A model generated the notes under the pieces. It was not told where the DNA came from. It worked only from the letters and a program-made list of their open reading frames with translations, and did not search any database. Shown here one piece after another: positions 24,201-34,180 of a stretch of DNA of 64,000 nucleotides. The DNA is from Undaria pinnatifida. Taxonomy: Eukaryota > Sar > Phaeophyceae > Laminariales > Alariaceae. The translations under genes and the position numbers were made by a program. The first letter of the stretch is position 1. The number at the start of each line of letters is the position of its first letter. The stretch is from contig JABAKD010000029.1 in assembly GCA_012845835.1 (NCBI GenBank), forward strand, positions 6,227,905 through 6,291,904, written 5' to 3'.

Positions 24201-26425
24201 CGATAGACGGTGGTGCTGCTTGGACAGTGAGTCCCAGTCGCGTCGTGTCTGGCACCTGACGAGCCCCTTCCCATGCAATATTCCCTCTTACGCACGATTG
24301 CAGGTGTGACAGAGCACCATCACACCGTGAAAATAAAGCGAGGTGGTGTATAGTAGCCCACCAGCGAGGCTACGGTAGTGTAGTATAATACACATTTTTT
24401 AACTACCGGGTTTTAGCTACCAGGTATATCATACTCACACGAGTGACTCTGTACTAGATACTGCCAGACATGCTGGAGGTGGTTCGGTCGGCGCAGCGTA
24501 GCCAACCATTTCGTTCCGGGTTCGTGTTTTAATACGTAAACAGTGCGAAAGCTTGAAACCGTAAGAAACAGGTGAGTTACATGCGCGAGGAACCCCGAGA
24601 CACAGCAAACAAAATGTCCCAAAAGCGACCTCCCTGCCGTAGCTTTAATTGTGCCGCAATAGCGACTGCAGATATATATCACGCATTTCTCGCACTATAC
24701 GCCCGATCTGTGCAATATTTGCACTCGCATTTCGTAATATATATGCTAAATTATCGCACGTACATTCCCACTGACACACACTATGCGCGGGGCACTAAGT
24801 TTGACAATGCCCCCGATGAACTAATTCGCGTACAGTCCGTCAGTGCGTGTGGCCTGCCGTGTTTGAGCGTCTACCGTTTGCTCCGCTAGAACCCCATATT
24901 ACACGGTCGAGTAATCCCCACCTGAGGGCAACGGCCCACGCGAACGTAGGTGAACACCCGAAGGCTACGGACAGGACCGCCGTCGCGGAGAGTCCGAAAG
25001 CCATAACAAAACGGCAGCCGTATCTGTCGGAGACCATACCCCAGAAGTGCGAGGAGACCGTGCGGCCTATCATAAAACTTGCACAAAGCAAACCAGCATT
25101 GTATCCTGTGACAAATATACAACACGTACGCCAAAAACAGAGGGGGGTAAATCGTCGTTTTGTACCACGCACGCGCTATCGTGCGGTGTTAGATATACTC
25201 CAATAAGTGAGATGCACGCACCGGTTGTATGGGTTGATCCATCTACGTCGTGACACACGCTCTGAAGACACACGAAACTTGTATTTTGTGTTCTACAGAT
25301 CAGACGTATAGGTAACCCTGCACCAGGTATCCAACCGGCGGTAAAGTTTGTGGAAATCGCTGACGCGGGCGAAACCAATCAACTTCTCCCCTCACCCTTC
25401 ATGCAACTCGCCCAACACCTCACGGTACTTCTTGCTTCATGCACTCAAAGTCTGCCTAGTCGATGTGCTCCGTTCCGGGGTAGTAGGGCTGCGAGGATCT
25501 GTGGTCATACGACTACACGGCAATGCATGAAATATGTACACTCCCTCAATCCCCAGCACCCCGGCGGACAAACACCGGCAAGTATTGAACCTCCAGAACA
25601 CAGGCAACGTTTCGCCGACTATACATATCTTGCCGCGATTTTGTCCTTGCCATCGACAACGCCACGATGTTCCACCTAAAAACCCGGTTTGCCCCCTCGA
25701 CATTCACCCGGACGACCAACACAGTTGACCAGACTAGCCATGATCGTGAGACCAACACTAATGGAAGATGTAGAAGCTGAACTGTATCTCCACTCGCGAC
25801 AACTTGCAAGCGCTGCATGCTAACACGACACGCGTGACGCCTAGTTATTCCGATGGTCCTCACTCGAGGAAGCTCTACACTTAAGCAAACTTGGCTGGCT
25901 TGAAAAAAAAAAAAAAATGCATGGCCTGAAGACACAAGATACTACTGCATCGGCACAACACCAATTTTCCTCCTGAAGCTTTTTTACGTGACGAGCTCTA
26001 TTCCCCTCCCAAAATTCGGTGTGTAGTGGACTGAGAACGCGATCTGATGAGAAAACATATAGGGGAACCAGGCACGCAAAAAACAGTGGCTGCGAAACAA
26101 GAGTGACATTATTGTTGACACTCGGACGACTATGGGTTAAGGATCTCCCATCTATCAGAAAATGGTCTGGCAAAAGCGTGCTACCTCCAACGTGTCACAC
26201 GTGTGTAAATAAACGTATATATATGTATACACGACACGAATTTTATGTAAACACGCTAACGAGCAAAGTTGCTGTGGGGGTCTCACCAGCTTTGTCTTTG
26301 TCGTCCACAACGCCCAGATACTCCACCATGAAGCCCGCGTAAGCTACGACATTCATGCGCAGGACCATATCGGTGACCAGAGAGGCCATGATCGCCGCCA
26401 TGGGGAGATATGGAAACCCCGGCAT
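12290..26425 (-). CDS. Ten-exon MFS transporter (DHA1 / zinc-induced-facilitator-like), 558 aa
   Basis: Secondary membrane carrier, probably a proton-coupled antiporter of 12 TM segments; substrate unknown. Exons, in transcript order: 26425-26287, 25105-24922, 23725-23622, 20599-20494, 17845-17735, 17226-17059, 16877-16619, 15380-15285, 14237-14016, 12577-12290. All introns are GT-AG, and exon lengths keep one open frame of 1677 nt ending in TAG. Exon 1 ends VVDDKDKA; exon 2 continues GYNAGLLCASFMIGR and holds motif A, GMVSDRYGCR (about residues 69-78). Exon 4 holds antiporter motif C, GQVIGPGIGG (148-157). Exon 5 has NPYLLPNVV. Exons 6-7 make an acidic cytoplasmic loop (about 215-338) before TM7. 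Exon 8 has FTLWALSSMAKGGL; exon 10 ends the C-terminal half with LFAYSIDGDHPFPFDY. Start: the ATG at 26425 directly follows an in-frame TAA and an acceptor-like CAG, so a 5'UTR intron is possible, or an upstream coding exon is missed. The least certain junctions are exon 5/6 (weak acceptor) and exon 6/7 (donor GTTGAA, 181 nt intron). Confidence 0.88.
13390..14010. repeat. Diverged minisatellite in MFS intron 9
   Basis: Repeated units built on CACGCTAAGAACGCGAACAG followed by AAAA-CAC and CCGGATCTGA, roughly 45-65 bp each and about ten to twelve copies. It ends next to the exon 9 donor at 14015. Confidence 0.75.
18605..18880. repeat. Dispersed repeat K (GGTACCCCC...CACTCG), copy 1
   Basis: Begins TATATGGTACCCCC, then TTACCGGGTCTGAT and GCACGAGTGGC, and ends CGCAAGGAAC-GGGGGAGTCACTCG-ACG-GTGACCCCC with CCACTGCAGAAAGAGGG. 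The same module order recurs at 21.3, 24.4 and 26.5 kb. Confidence 0.7.
18935..19090. repeat. GATGTTGATAAT short tandem repeat in MFS intron 4
   Basis: Imperfect TGATAATGT / TGATGATGT units over about 155 bp. Confidence 0.75.
21297..21720. repeat. Dispersed repeat K, copy 2 plus a repeated 3' part
   Basis: GGTACCCCC-ATTTCCCTTACCGGGTCTTC, GCACGAGTGACC, then CGCAAGGAACAAGGGTGTCACTCGCGCG. The 3' module occurs a second time at about 21600-21720. A perfect 20 bp palindrome (TGTCACTCGCGCGAGTGACA) lies at 21481-21500. Confidence 0.75.
21934..22220. repeat. ~31 bp minisatellite in MFS intron 3
   Basis: About nine diverged copies of CATTGAGGAGTGATTTATAC-CCCT. The units touch each other with no unique spacers, which rules out a CRISPR-like layout. 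Confidence 0.85.
23225..23395 (+). repeat. Inverted dispersed repeat, arm 1 (MFS intron 3)
   Basis: Reverse-complement match to 40370-40525: shared GTCGACC-GGCCTG, CCCGGAATG-CAT--TTCCGGGTAG and ACTTGCG-AAG modules. Each arm has an inner stem of ACCCGGAATG / CATTCCGGGT type. Confidence 0.7.
24355..24660. repeat. Dispersed repeat K, copy 3 (MFS intron 2)
   Basis: CTACCGGGTTTTAGC, CACACGAGTGACTCTGTAC, GGCGCAGCGTAGCCAACCAT, CCGTAAGAAACAGGTGAGTTAC-CGCGAGG in the same order as copy 2, more diverged. Confidence 0.6.
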
Positions 26426-28249
26426 TTAACTGCTATAGTGGTATCGGACACCGAAAAGGATCAGGAAAACAGAAAGGTAGTCTGCAGTTGGTGCAGGAAC
26501 ATTTGGGAATTCAGGACCTGCTATATATTAAATATATGGTACCCCCTATTCACTACCTGATTTGGGCCACTCACACTACACGATGGATTCCATACCTCAC
26601 GGACGAAAATACTTTTCAGGAGATTTTTTTTGGCGCAGCGTAGATCACCATTCGACTGCGGAAACATATCGGAATTGATAACGGCACGGCAAGCTTAACG
26701 CCGCAATGCGACGGGGAAGCCACTAGAGCAAGTGTGGCGAGCCACTGGACGTAATGTCCCATCAAATGATGCCTGTACCGTGGCTGTACTGCTCCTTTGC
26801 CTATTCAGTCCGGCGGAATCGGCGAAAACAGGTTGCAACAGCTGGTCGTTTCTCTGGTGTATACCCAAGAGAAACCCCTGGCGGAGGTTATGCAATGTGT
26901 CGGCGGCAATTGTCGTCCCACCGCGGGCGTGGTAGTCGCGAGAAGAGTCTGACATATTTCACAGTAGGCGAGTACGCTCTGATGGCTCGACTGTCCAGGC
27001 AGGGCAAGCATCCCAAGGTCATGATCACTTGGGCCGGATCGTGGCGTGCTGCCAACGACGACAAAGAGCACGTGCGTGCGGTGCACCTCTATGTCACAGA
27101 CGAGGATGCGGTTCTACGCTGATGATGAGCTCGAAATCACCGGCGAGCTCCCTAAGGTTTTTCAGCAATCGCAAGACAGGGCGATCACCACACTCGGATC
27201 GTCTCGGCTATTAAGCGGGCTGCAAGCGGCGACGAACTCGTTATCAAGGTGGTCTGACAAGGGCTGCAGGAGACGGAGAGCACGTTGGAGTCGGTATCAC
27301 GCGTGTTCCATGACGTGACGGCCGTGCTGCAAAAAATTGATCGAGGCGCTGCGGCTGAAGGCGGAGTAGACACGAGCCCTCGTACAGCGGTATGCACTCT
27401 GTTTGTGATCATATCGTGGTCTGGGGGTGAGTTCCGGTTTCTAAGTTGCTGATTTTAGCTGTTGGTTCTACATTTTGATGTTTTGTGCTTTTCGGACTTC
27501 GAGCTTTTGCGAAGGGTGCTGAGAAAGCCTGACGCGGCCTCAGCTGAGGGTTCATCGCCGAGGCTGCATGTGGACGGAGAATGTCCGGGGTTGACACTGC
27601 CGTTATGCGGGCGGCTATTGAACCGGAATAAACATTACCTGTGTTGCCCGGGTTTCGGAAAGTGGCACTTGCGCCATTGGAGGTGTGGCGCGTGATGCGT
27701 GGTTTGCTTGCAGATGAATTTGTGACGGCCCTGCTGCTGAACAATCGTTGTTCACGGTCGATAGGCGTGGTAGAGATATGTGTTCATGATGAACCAGGCC
27801 ATGCTATATTTGACTTGAACATTACACAACGTACGGACATCTACACTTATCAGTCTGGGCCAACCTGGTGTTGGTAGCCCGAGAGGGGTTCCTGGATGGT
27901 GCTATACCGCTGTGTTGGATTCATTGGGCATTGTTCCTTGCGTAGGATGTTTAGATACAATTTATCATGGAGTTCTGCTTTCACGTTTGCATTTCTGGTG
28001 GGTTCTTGAGGGGTGGACTACAAGGTTCATGGCCGATGGCTCGGCACTCCCCAAAGAGACAACGAACGAACTTTGGCATTGTGGGCAAAGACACTTGGAG
28101 TTTATCAGGGGAAATCCGCGGAGCTGACACCACCGGGCCCGCTGTCGCGAGCCGGTACACATAGGGAACGGACGGGTTCTATGTTGTATATCTTGCGTCG
28201 GCCCAATCCAAACACTTGCATCCTGCAAAAACCCCAATCATCGATCTTC
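26426..28249. other. Upstream region of the MFS gene; scattered coding-like fragments
   Basis: On the plus strand 26950-27120 is open and reads VMITWAGSWRAANDDKEHVR; 27230-27370 in another frame reads like a short coiled coil (LQETESTLESVSRVFHDV); 27640-27880 is open too. No family was recognised and the frames do not join obviously. This may be a decayed or multi-exon plus-strand gene. No promoter element could be placed. Confidence 0.3.
26530..26700. repeat. Dispersed repeat K, copy 4 (5' half)
   Basis: TATATGGTACCCCCTATTCACTACC followed by GGCGCAGCGTAGATCACCATT; the CACTCG module is absent. It lies just upstream of MFS exon 1. Confidence 0.5.
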
Positions 28250-28535
28250 CACAGGCATCCCCGGTGAAGTATTTGGTGAATGTCGTCACTAATGAGTCAA
28301 TGATGCAGGTTCAAACCCTCCTAAGTACTTCTTCGTGCTCAAAGGCACCTTTTCTTGGGCAAGAAGTCGCCTTGCGGAAAGCACGAGAGCGTGAATATCT
28401 GGTTTGGCAATTTCGAAGAAAGTCAAATAAATTGTAGGATGAAAATTGAAGACAATGCTGAACCCAATGCACGGTGAAAATGAAGGGCGCCACGTATGGG
28501 GGGCGAGAACGGAAGGAGACCTTGACCACAGTATG
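28250..28535 (+). mobile_element. tRNA-derived SINE, copy 1 (diverged)
   Basis: A B-box-like GGTTCAAACCCTCC lies at the head; then GCGGAAAGCACGAGAGCGTGA, GATGAAAATTGAAGAC and TGCTGAACCCAATGC follow in the same order as in the 42 kb copies. Confidence 0.6.
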
Positions 28536-29094
28536 ACGTTGCCCAGAAGGTCGCTTAGGGTAAAATCTCTTGATATTTGAGGTAGAACGTAAAACGTGAC
28601 GATCATATACAAAGCACAAGAGGATACTCTAATTTCGCTGACGAATAGGATACGCCGCCCACTTTGCACTAGACCAATCACATGCCTTCACCAACAAGTG
28701 TCAAGTAAGCCGTATGCGTACGCAACCATTCGGGCAATAGAGAAGACAACAAAGCGACGGCCGTTTGCAATCACGTGGTGCCAGCCAGTAGCAGCCAGAG
28801 GGCAACCTATTGGGTCGCAAACCAAACCCAGGTCGATATCGATAATTTGACAAAACAGAGGGACCACGCGGAGCAACGTGCAGACCTTGGACACTCGTTA
28901 ATACGTTTTTGATACTCAACGCTGAATGAGATTTATGAATATTTTTCCTTGTGACAATGTAGCGTCGACAAAGTTTCGATATAAATTGAGTATCCGTCCA
29001 AAAATAAGTACGTAGCAGTAGGTATATCCCCTGTGAATCCTTCGTATCTGCCAATCATTTCCCCTACATCACCGTTGAATTTTAGCTATATATA

Positions 29095-29565
29095 CCATGG
29101 AAAATGTATTCTCTTCCCCAGCAGCGTCCCATCTCTATAGAGGGCATTAGTCGCAGTCCTCCGGTTTTTTCGTTCCTGCACCTATCTGCCTGGCAGTCTC
29201 CTAGGGCTAGTTTGAAACCTGTACGTGTACACTGCCGGGGCGAAACCGCGACATGGGTGGTCACAGATATGGCCTGGGAAAGGTGTTCCTCGCAGAGGAC
29301 TTGCGGCGCTAACGACGACCCGTCCGTCGCTTCGACGATGTTTGCCGCTACCTGGTCGACCATGTTGCCGCCTTCTTTCCCTAGGCGCCCAATGCTTTCC
29401 TCCGCGAGGGTGGCGAGGATGTAGCTGCAACAGTATTCGAAGGAAACCTGCCCCGGACGAGCGTGGTGGCCGCGCTTGTGCGCCTCGTTGAAGAGTGAAG
29501 GCAGCCGACCTGTCTTTGTCAGCGCTGTCTGCACGTACGAGGACCCCCGGTTGTGGGTCCACAAA
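29095..29565 (-). CDS. Unrecognised helical ORF, possibly a mobile-element fragment
   Basis: About 157 codons open on the minus strand. The middle reads like a real protein: FNEAHKRGHHARPGQVSFEY, then a helical stretch (LATLAEESIGRLGKEGGNMV) and DQVAANIVEATDGSS. No catalytic motif was identified. The reverse frames are open too, so codon bias is the only support. It lies just downstream of a truncated SINE copy on the same strand, which suggests repetitive surroundings. It may be part of a brown-algal repeat ORF; I cannot name the family. Confidence 0.35.
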
Positions 29566-29639
29566 CGTGGCGTCGAGTGGTGTCGCTTTGGTTCGATACT
29601 CCGATGCGACCCTCGTGTTTGTTATATATTTCAAACCTC

Positions 29640-29800
29640 TCTCGTACTTCCCGGCGTCTGGACGAGGCGTGGTCACAGGTGTTGTTCGCTTCTCCCTCCC
29701 AGTAGGTGCCTGCATTTCTATCTCGCAGAAGGTTCAGTATTCCCAACGCTCATTTCATCGACCTAGGTTGATAACTCACGCTCTTGAGCTGTTCTTTTGG
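29640..29800 (-). mobile_element. tRNA-derived SINE, copy 2, head-truncated
   Basis: Minus strand reads AGAGCGTGAGTTATCAACC, GATGAAATGAGCGTTGGGAA, TACTGAACC, then ACACCTGTGACCACGCCTCG and TCCAGACGCCGGGAAGTA, the body and tail of the family. The tRNA-like head is missing. Confidence 0.7.
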
Positions 29801-30269
29801 GACACTACGATATAGACCAGATTATACATATAGCCTATGTCCGTCGTTATGGCATGGTGTCCGGCATCTTTCTGTGTACAGTAGTACGGATTAAGCGCAG
29901 CAATCATGCACCGCGGTAAGTCATTCAGATCATCCGTTTCTCACCCGGCAACGTGATCTACCGGCCATTCAGATCAAATATACCAGGGACCTTCACTGCC
30001 CCCAAAGACACCACTCCTATGGATCGTGAACAGAGATCTCACTTGCCTGTTCTACATCTGCAACGTTCGATCCGTCGGTGAATGGGGTATCCAACTATCA
30101 GGGATGAAAAATATGCCACAGACAATTGCCGCGGGCATGCCTCTCAAATGTCGCCATGGGATATCACAGCAAAATAAATGCAGAAGAACACGGTAGTGAG
30201 GATATTCGGCCATATAATATGCAATATTATTGCAAGGTTCTGTGTTCTGCAGGGTACGTACACAAATAT

Positions 30270-30620
30270 ATCTGGGGTACTTACCCCGGGTATTGCCCTA
30301 CAAAAGAACTGCTGTAAGTTATCACAGGTTATGTACGACCTTTGTACCCGTACCCGGAACTTCTGCAAGTTCTATACGCCAGTGCCACAACTACCCGGGG
30401 TATGTGTACATCATTTCTTTTTACCTGCCCGGAACTTCTGTAAGTTCTGTATGCCCGTGCCACTATACCCGGAAGTCCTGTAGGTTCTGTAAGACTTGCG
30501 CAGCCGTACCCGGATTTGCTGTGAGTTCTGTAGGACATCCATACCCGTTTAGTGAATATCTGTGAGGTATGTACGCCCCGTACCACAATACGGGTATACC
30601 TTTGTACAATACCCGGGGGA
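30270..30620. repeat. Minisatellite family M, locus 1
   Basis: Repeated CCCGGAACTTCTGTAAGTTCTGTA and CCCGTACC modules at about 40-60 bp spacing. Ends CCTTTGTACAATACCCGGGG and TTCAGGTTTA, the same end as locus 2. Confidence 0.75.
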
Positions 30621-31073
30621 GCTGTATTCGTTCAGGTTTAACACGAGGAGCGTATTATTCGTTATGATGGCATGCGTCGTCGGTCGCACAAACGGATCAC
30701 CGAATAGCAGCACTTATCATGTCATTCGATCAGTACAAGGGTGTGAGTGTGCATTTGCATTGCATCAGGAACAGAAGAGAGATCACTTGGGAACGGTAGC
30801 GATCGACGTCCACCGTGTGCTCCATCATGACTCGACAGCGCTAACAACCCGAGCATCAGGCCTGGGGTGGACCTCCGGTGGCCTGCAACATACACAGGGA
30901 GTACGAAAAAGCTTGCGTACGGGCCCGGCAGACCCAAGTAGCCGACTCCGAACGTTAAATCACACTATTATAACAATGATTGCTTCCTGCATGCTGAATT
31001 CCGAAGATGTCTAGTTTCGTCCTCCTCAACCCGGGTGATACAGGTTCCGTGCGCAGAACAAGGCTGCACGTCT
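30621..31073. other. No supported gene
   Basis: A plus frame (30562-31014) is open but starts inside the minisatellite and shows no domain; the opposite frame is open too. Confidence 0.35.
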
Positions 31074-31190
31074 TAGCCATGTTGACCCTGGCATTAGCAG
31101 GGGAGTCGCTGACCTGTATCCTTCACGAAGGTACACACACCCCGTAACACGCGCGATCGAAGTATGACATGCAGCTTGCAACGATGAGTT
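31074..31190 (-). repeat. TIR-family element end, fragment
   Basis: TGTTGACCCTG, GGGGAGTCGCTGACCTGTATCC, CACGCGCGATCGAAGTATGA and GCTTGCAACGATGAGTTTT match the inverted end of the TIR family in minus orientation. Confidence 0.7.
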
Positions 31191-32575
31191 TTGTTGTTAA
31201 CCCCCTTTTTGGTCGATCTCACACACACACAGCTCAAGTGTATTTTCCCATGTTTTTTTTCTTTATTTTTAGCACACCTGTTCAGATATTTCTTTCGTTT
31301 TTAAGTGTACGTATTCACGAAGGACACCGTCAATATCGAGAAACCTCGTTGTATATGACATCGTTTATGGTACCCCGATCCAGGTCGGAGATGTTCCTGG
31401 CAATCATCTTGCCGCCTAAATATCAATATGCCGGAGTAATATTGCAAACAGTGTGTATCGGTAAAACGAGTGTAGATGTAGAAGCTCAAAATGTTCAATA
31501 TGCCCGTTGGGCTTTTCAAGAGAGCTGGTGGTCCGATTTCGAAATCACGAAGCACACACAAAAGCGCCGCAGCGCCTCAACAGAGCCACAGACTAGATAA
31601 TAAATTAGCCGATGCGTTGTTGCGGGGGCACAACGTCTGGGTCAATACACCCGTTTAGAGTAGAAGTCGCCGCGAATTTGGTTGTGAAAAGCGCAACAAG
31701 CGACTTTGGGCGCGAAACGTTTTTCGCCGCAGACAAACTATTTTGTTGCACGTTTTTGTTCGCCGCTACGTAGCGACTTTTCTTTTGTGTGTGTTTTTTT
31801 TCATAACTCTCAATAATAGTCCAAATGTCGTTACCTGGTTATCAGGGGTATATTCGCGCATATATCACTTTTTTCGGCTTCGGCGGCCCTCCGGGAGCGG
31901 TCTAACCCGAGAAACCATCTGTATGTAAAAGAAATACCTCGTCCCAATCTCAGCCTGATATCGGGATAACACACCTTTTCAGCGTATTTTCCAATTTTCG
32001 GAACAGTCAGACCCAACATTTGTCTCTGCATGCAGTGTACACAGATCTTATTTTAACCCGTTAGAGCCCCGAAACCCCTCCCTATACTGAGTCCAAATAA
32101 GTTTGTTCCCAGAACGGGCTTCCAGCTGTTAAGGCGTTAAGCGTATCTTGTACAGATCGAAGTGTATGGCTTACGTCGGGGTACCATGAACGGTGGCCTT
32201 ATTAATAAAAAAGCTACAGTAGTAGCTGGATTCGAATCGGTTTGGTGGCAACATACGGATTTTCTCTCCAACGGGAAAACATGTATTCCGTGAATTGTCA
32301 AGAAAAAAATCGCGATCGGAAAAATGCATATTTAGAATCTAGCTCAACAGCCGACTGACAACCACGAATAATTGTGAGTGAGAGCGGTCGCGCGCGCGCC
32401 GCCGCACTCCTCTGGTTCGTTTGGCGGCGCAGGCTCTGAGACGATATCACTCTCACCCCCTCTGGGGGAGGCGGAAGAAGACTTTAAACGACACGCATGG
32501 AACAGCGACAGCGATCCAGCTATCATCGACGTCTTGAATTATCCTCTGTATTTTCAGTAGCGCCGCTTTATTACT
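31191..32575. other. No supported gene
   Basis: Short frames only, including a plus frame of 143 codons (31169-31600) with no recognisable domain. A GCGCGC stretch lies near 32390. Confidence 0.35.
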
Positions 32576-33455
32576 TGAATAGAAATACACTCCAGCTTTG
32601 AGATCGACGATCTTGTCCAAACTCATATTTGCAAGCTGTGTGTGATACTCCGATCGCGCGCATCACGAGTTGTTTGTCCTCATTAAGGATATAGGTCAGC
32701 GACTCCCCTTGCAACTACAGTGTAGATATCAGGGTCAACAGGGTGATGTTAGTCAGTCTGTGCGCAGAAACTATAAAACCCGTTTTTGAGGGGGACAAAT
32801 CTGACAGCTGTGTGGAAGAAAATGCATCAGTTTATCAAGTAAATGCTGGATATCGAATAACCAGTGAGGGGAGGACGGAGCTTTTAATGACGTGGGGGCC
32901 TGGGTTTTATCAACAGGGAGCGCGCGGGGGGAGACGGGCGGGACGGGCGGCGCAGCTCAATCCGTGCGTGGAATCTACAAATCCTATCCGGTAAGTCGTA
33001 CAACCAGTGAGGAGAGGGAAGAGTATTTGAGGGGGTGGGGGGGGGGCGGTGGGGGCGGAAGGGGGCGGGGCGGGGCGGGGGGAGGGGGCGAAAGGTTTTT
33101 TTTCTAAATTTCAGGTCACATAGGTGTAGGGGTTTGCTATACCCGTGGTGCTAGGTCGAGGCGATGGTGCGGGTGGTGGGGAAGGAAGAGGCGTTGGGGG
33201 GGGGGGGGTGGGGGGTGGCGGTGAATTGCAACAGCGGCATGGATGGCCCTAGGAAGAGAATGAGGCGACATCAAGTGCATGGAAGTTTTGATTACTTTGT
33301 CAGATTTCGATGATAGGTGGGGCGTTCGAGCAAGAGGGAACGCGGGAAAAGAAAAGGGGGAGGTAAGAAGTAGGGGGTAAAGGTGTTCGGAAAAGCAAAG
33401 GGGGAGGTGGGGAGTAGGGGGTAAAGGTGTTCAAGAGGTTTAGGTCACATACAGT
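32576..33455 (+). mobile_element. TIR-family element, copy at 32.6 kb (left end plus G-run interior)
   Basis: Starts AAATACACTCCAGCTTTGAGATC, continues through the conserved TGTGTGATACTCCGATCGCG and TATCAGGGTCAACAGGGTGA blocks to TATAAAACCCG-TTTTGAGGGGGAC, then G-runs at 33030-33095 and 33193-33225 around the GGTGTAGGGGTTTGCTATAC module. No right-hand inverted end was seen. No transposase. Confidence 0.75.
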
Positions 33456-33499
33456 AGAAAAATATATTGTCATGGCACTTAGGATTATCGACCTGAGGA

Positions 33500-34180
33500 A
33501 TACATTGGGCTTACGACCGCCATTACTCGTTTGGAGGCGCCACAGCCAGGGTACGCTATGGAGCGATCTCTTACATAAATGTAGCCGTGACCGCGCCTGT
33601 TGTCACGGTCGCCCCTCGTCGAGGTTCACTATTTAACGCCTGGGTGGTGCTTGTCGATAATGGCCCACCGCTACAACGGATTGCCTCGGCGACGTTGGCC
33701 CAATGAGAACATGCCATGCAAGTTGACTAAACTCTTCCCTCAGGGGGTGCATTTCCCCGGCGGTATTACCCGTACCCGGATCTTCCGTGAGTTCTACAGG
33801 CCATTCACACCCGTACTTAGAACTTTTGTAAGTTCTGAGGTAACTTTCATACTTGTAACCGGAACGTCTGTAAGTTACGTCAAAATTGCATACCCGTATT
33901 CGAAACTTCTGTGAGTTCTGTAGGACTTTCACACCGGTACCGGGAATTCTTGTGATTTCTGAATGCACGTGCCACAAAACCCGGAACTGCTGTGATTTCT
34001 GTAGCACTTCTTCGGTACCCGTGTAGCCAGAACTTCATATCCGCAAGATTCCCATACACCCTTAACCCGAACTTCATGAATTATGTGCCACAATACCCGG
34101 GGAACGGGTATGCCTTTGTTACAATACTCGGGGGGCCCGGTATCCATTCAGGTTTAGCCCTCAGGGTGCATTTTATGTTT
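33500..34180. repeat. Minisatellite family M, locus 2, with ~250 bp leader
   Basis: The leader 33530-33760 matches 39250-39490 (CACAGCC-GGGTACGCTATGG, GAGGTTCAC-ATTTA-CGCC, AACGGATTGCCTCGG). The array of CCCGTAC--GGAACTTCTGTGAGTTCTG units follows to about 34135, then the shared end TTTGTTACAATACTCGGGGG and TTCAGGTTTA. Confidence 0.75.

Noticed and set aside
23857..24309. 150-codon plus-strand ORF
   Set aside because: Lies antisense within MFS intron 2, with no domain and no codon signal.
24840..25172. A short single-exon MFS protein of 110 residues
   Set aside because: Only the centre is MFS; both ends run into introns at 25106 and 24921. It is exon 2 of the longer gene.
32892..33107. Gly-rich ORFs in the TIR-family elements (also at 43.7, 46.5, 46.8 and 60.1 kb)
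   Set aside because: They are translations of G-runs within repeats.
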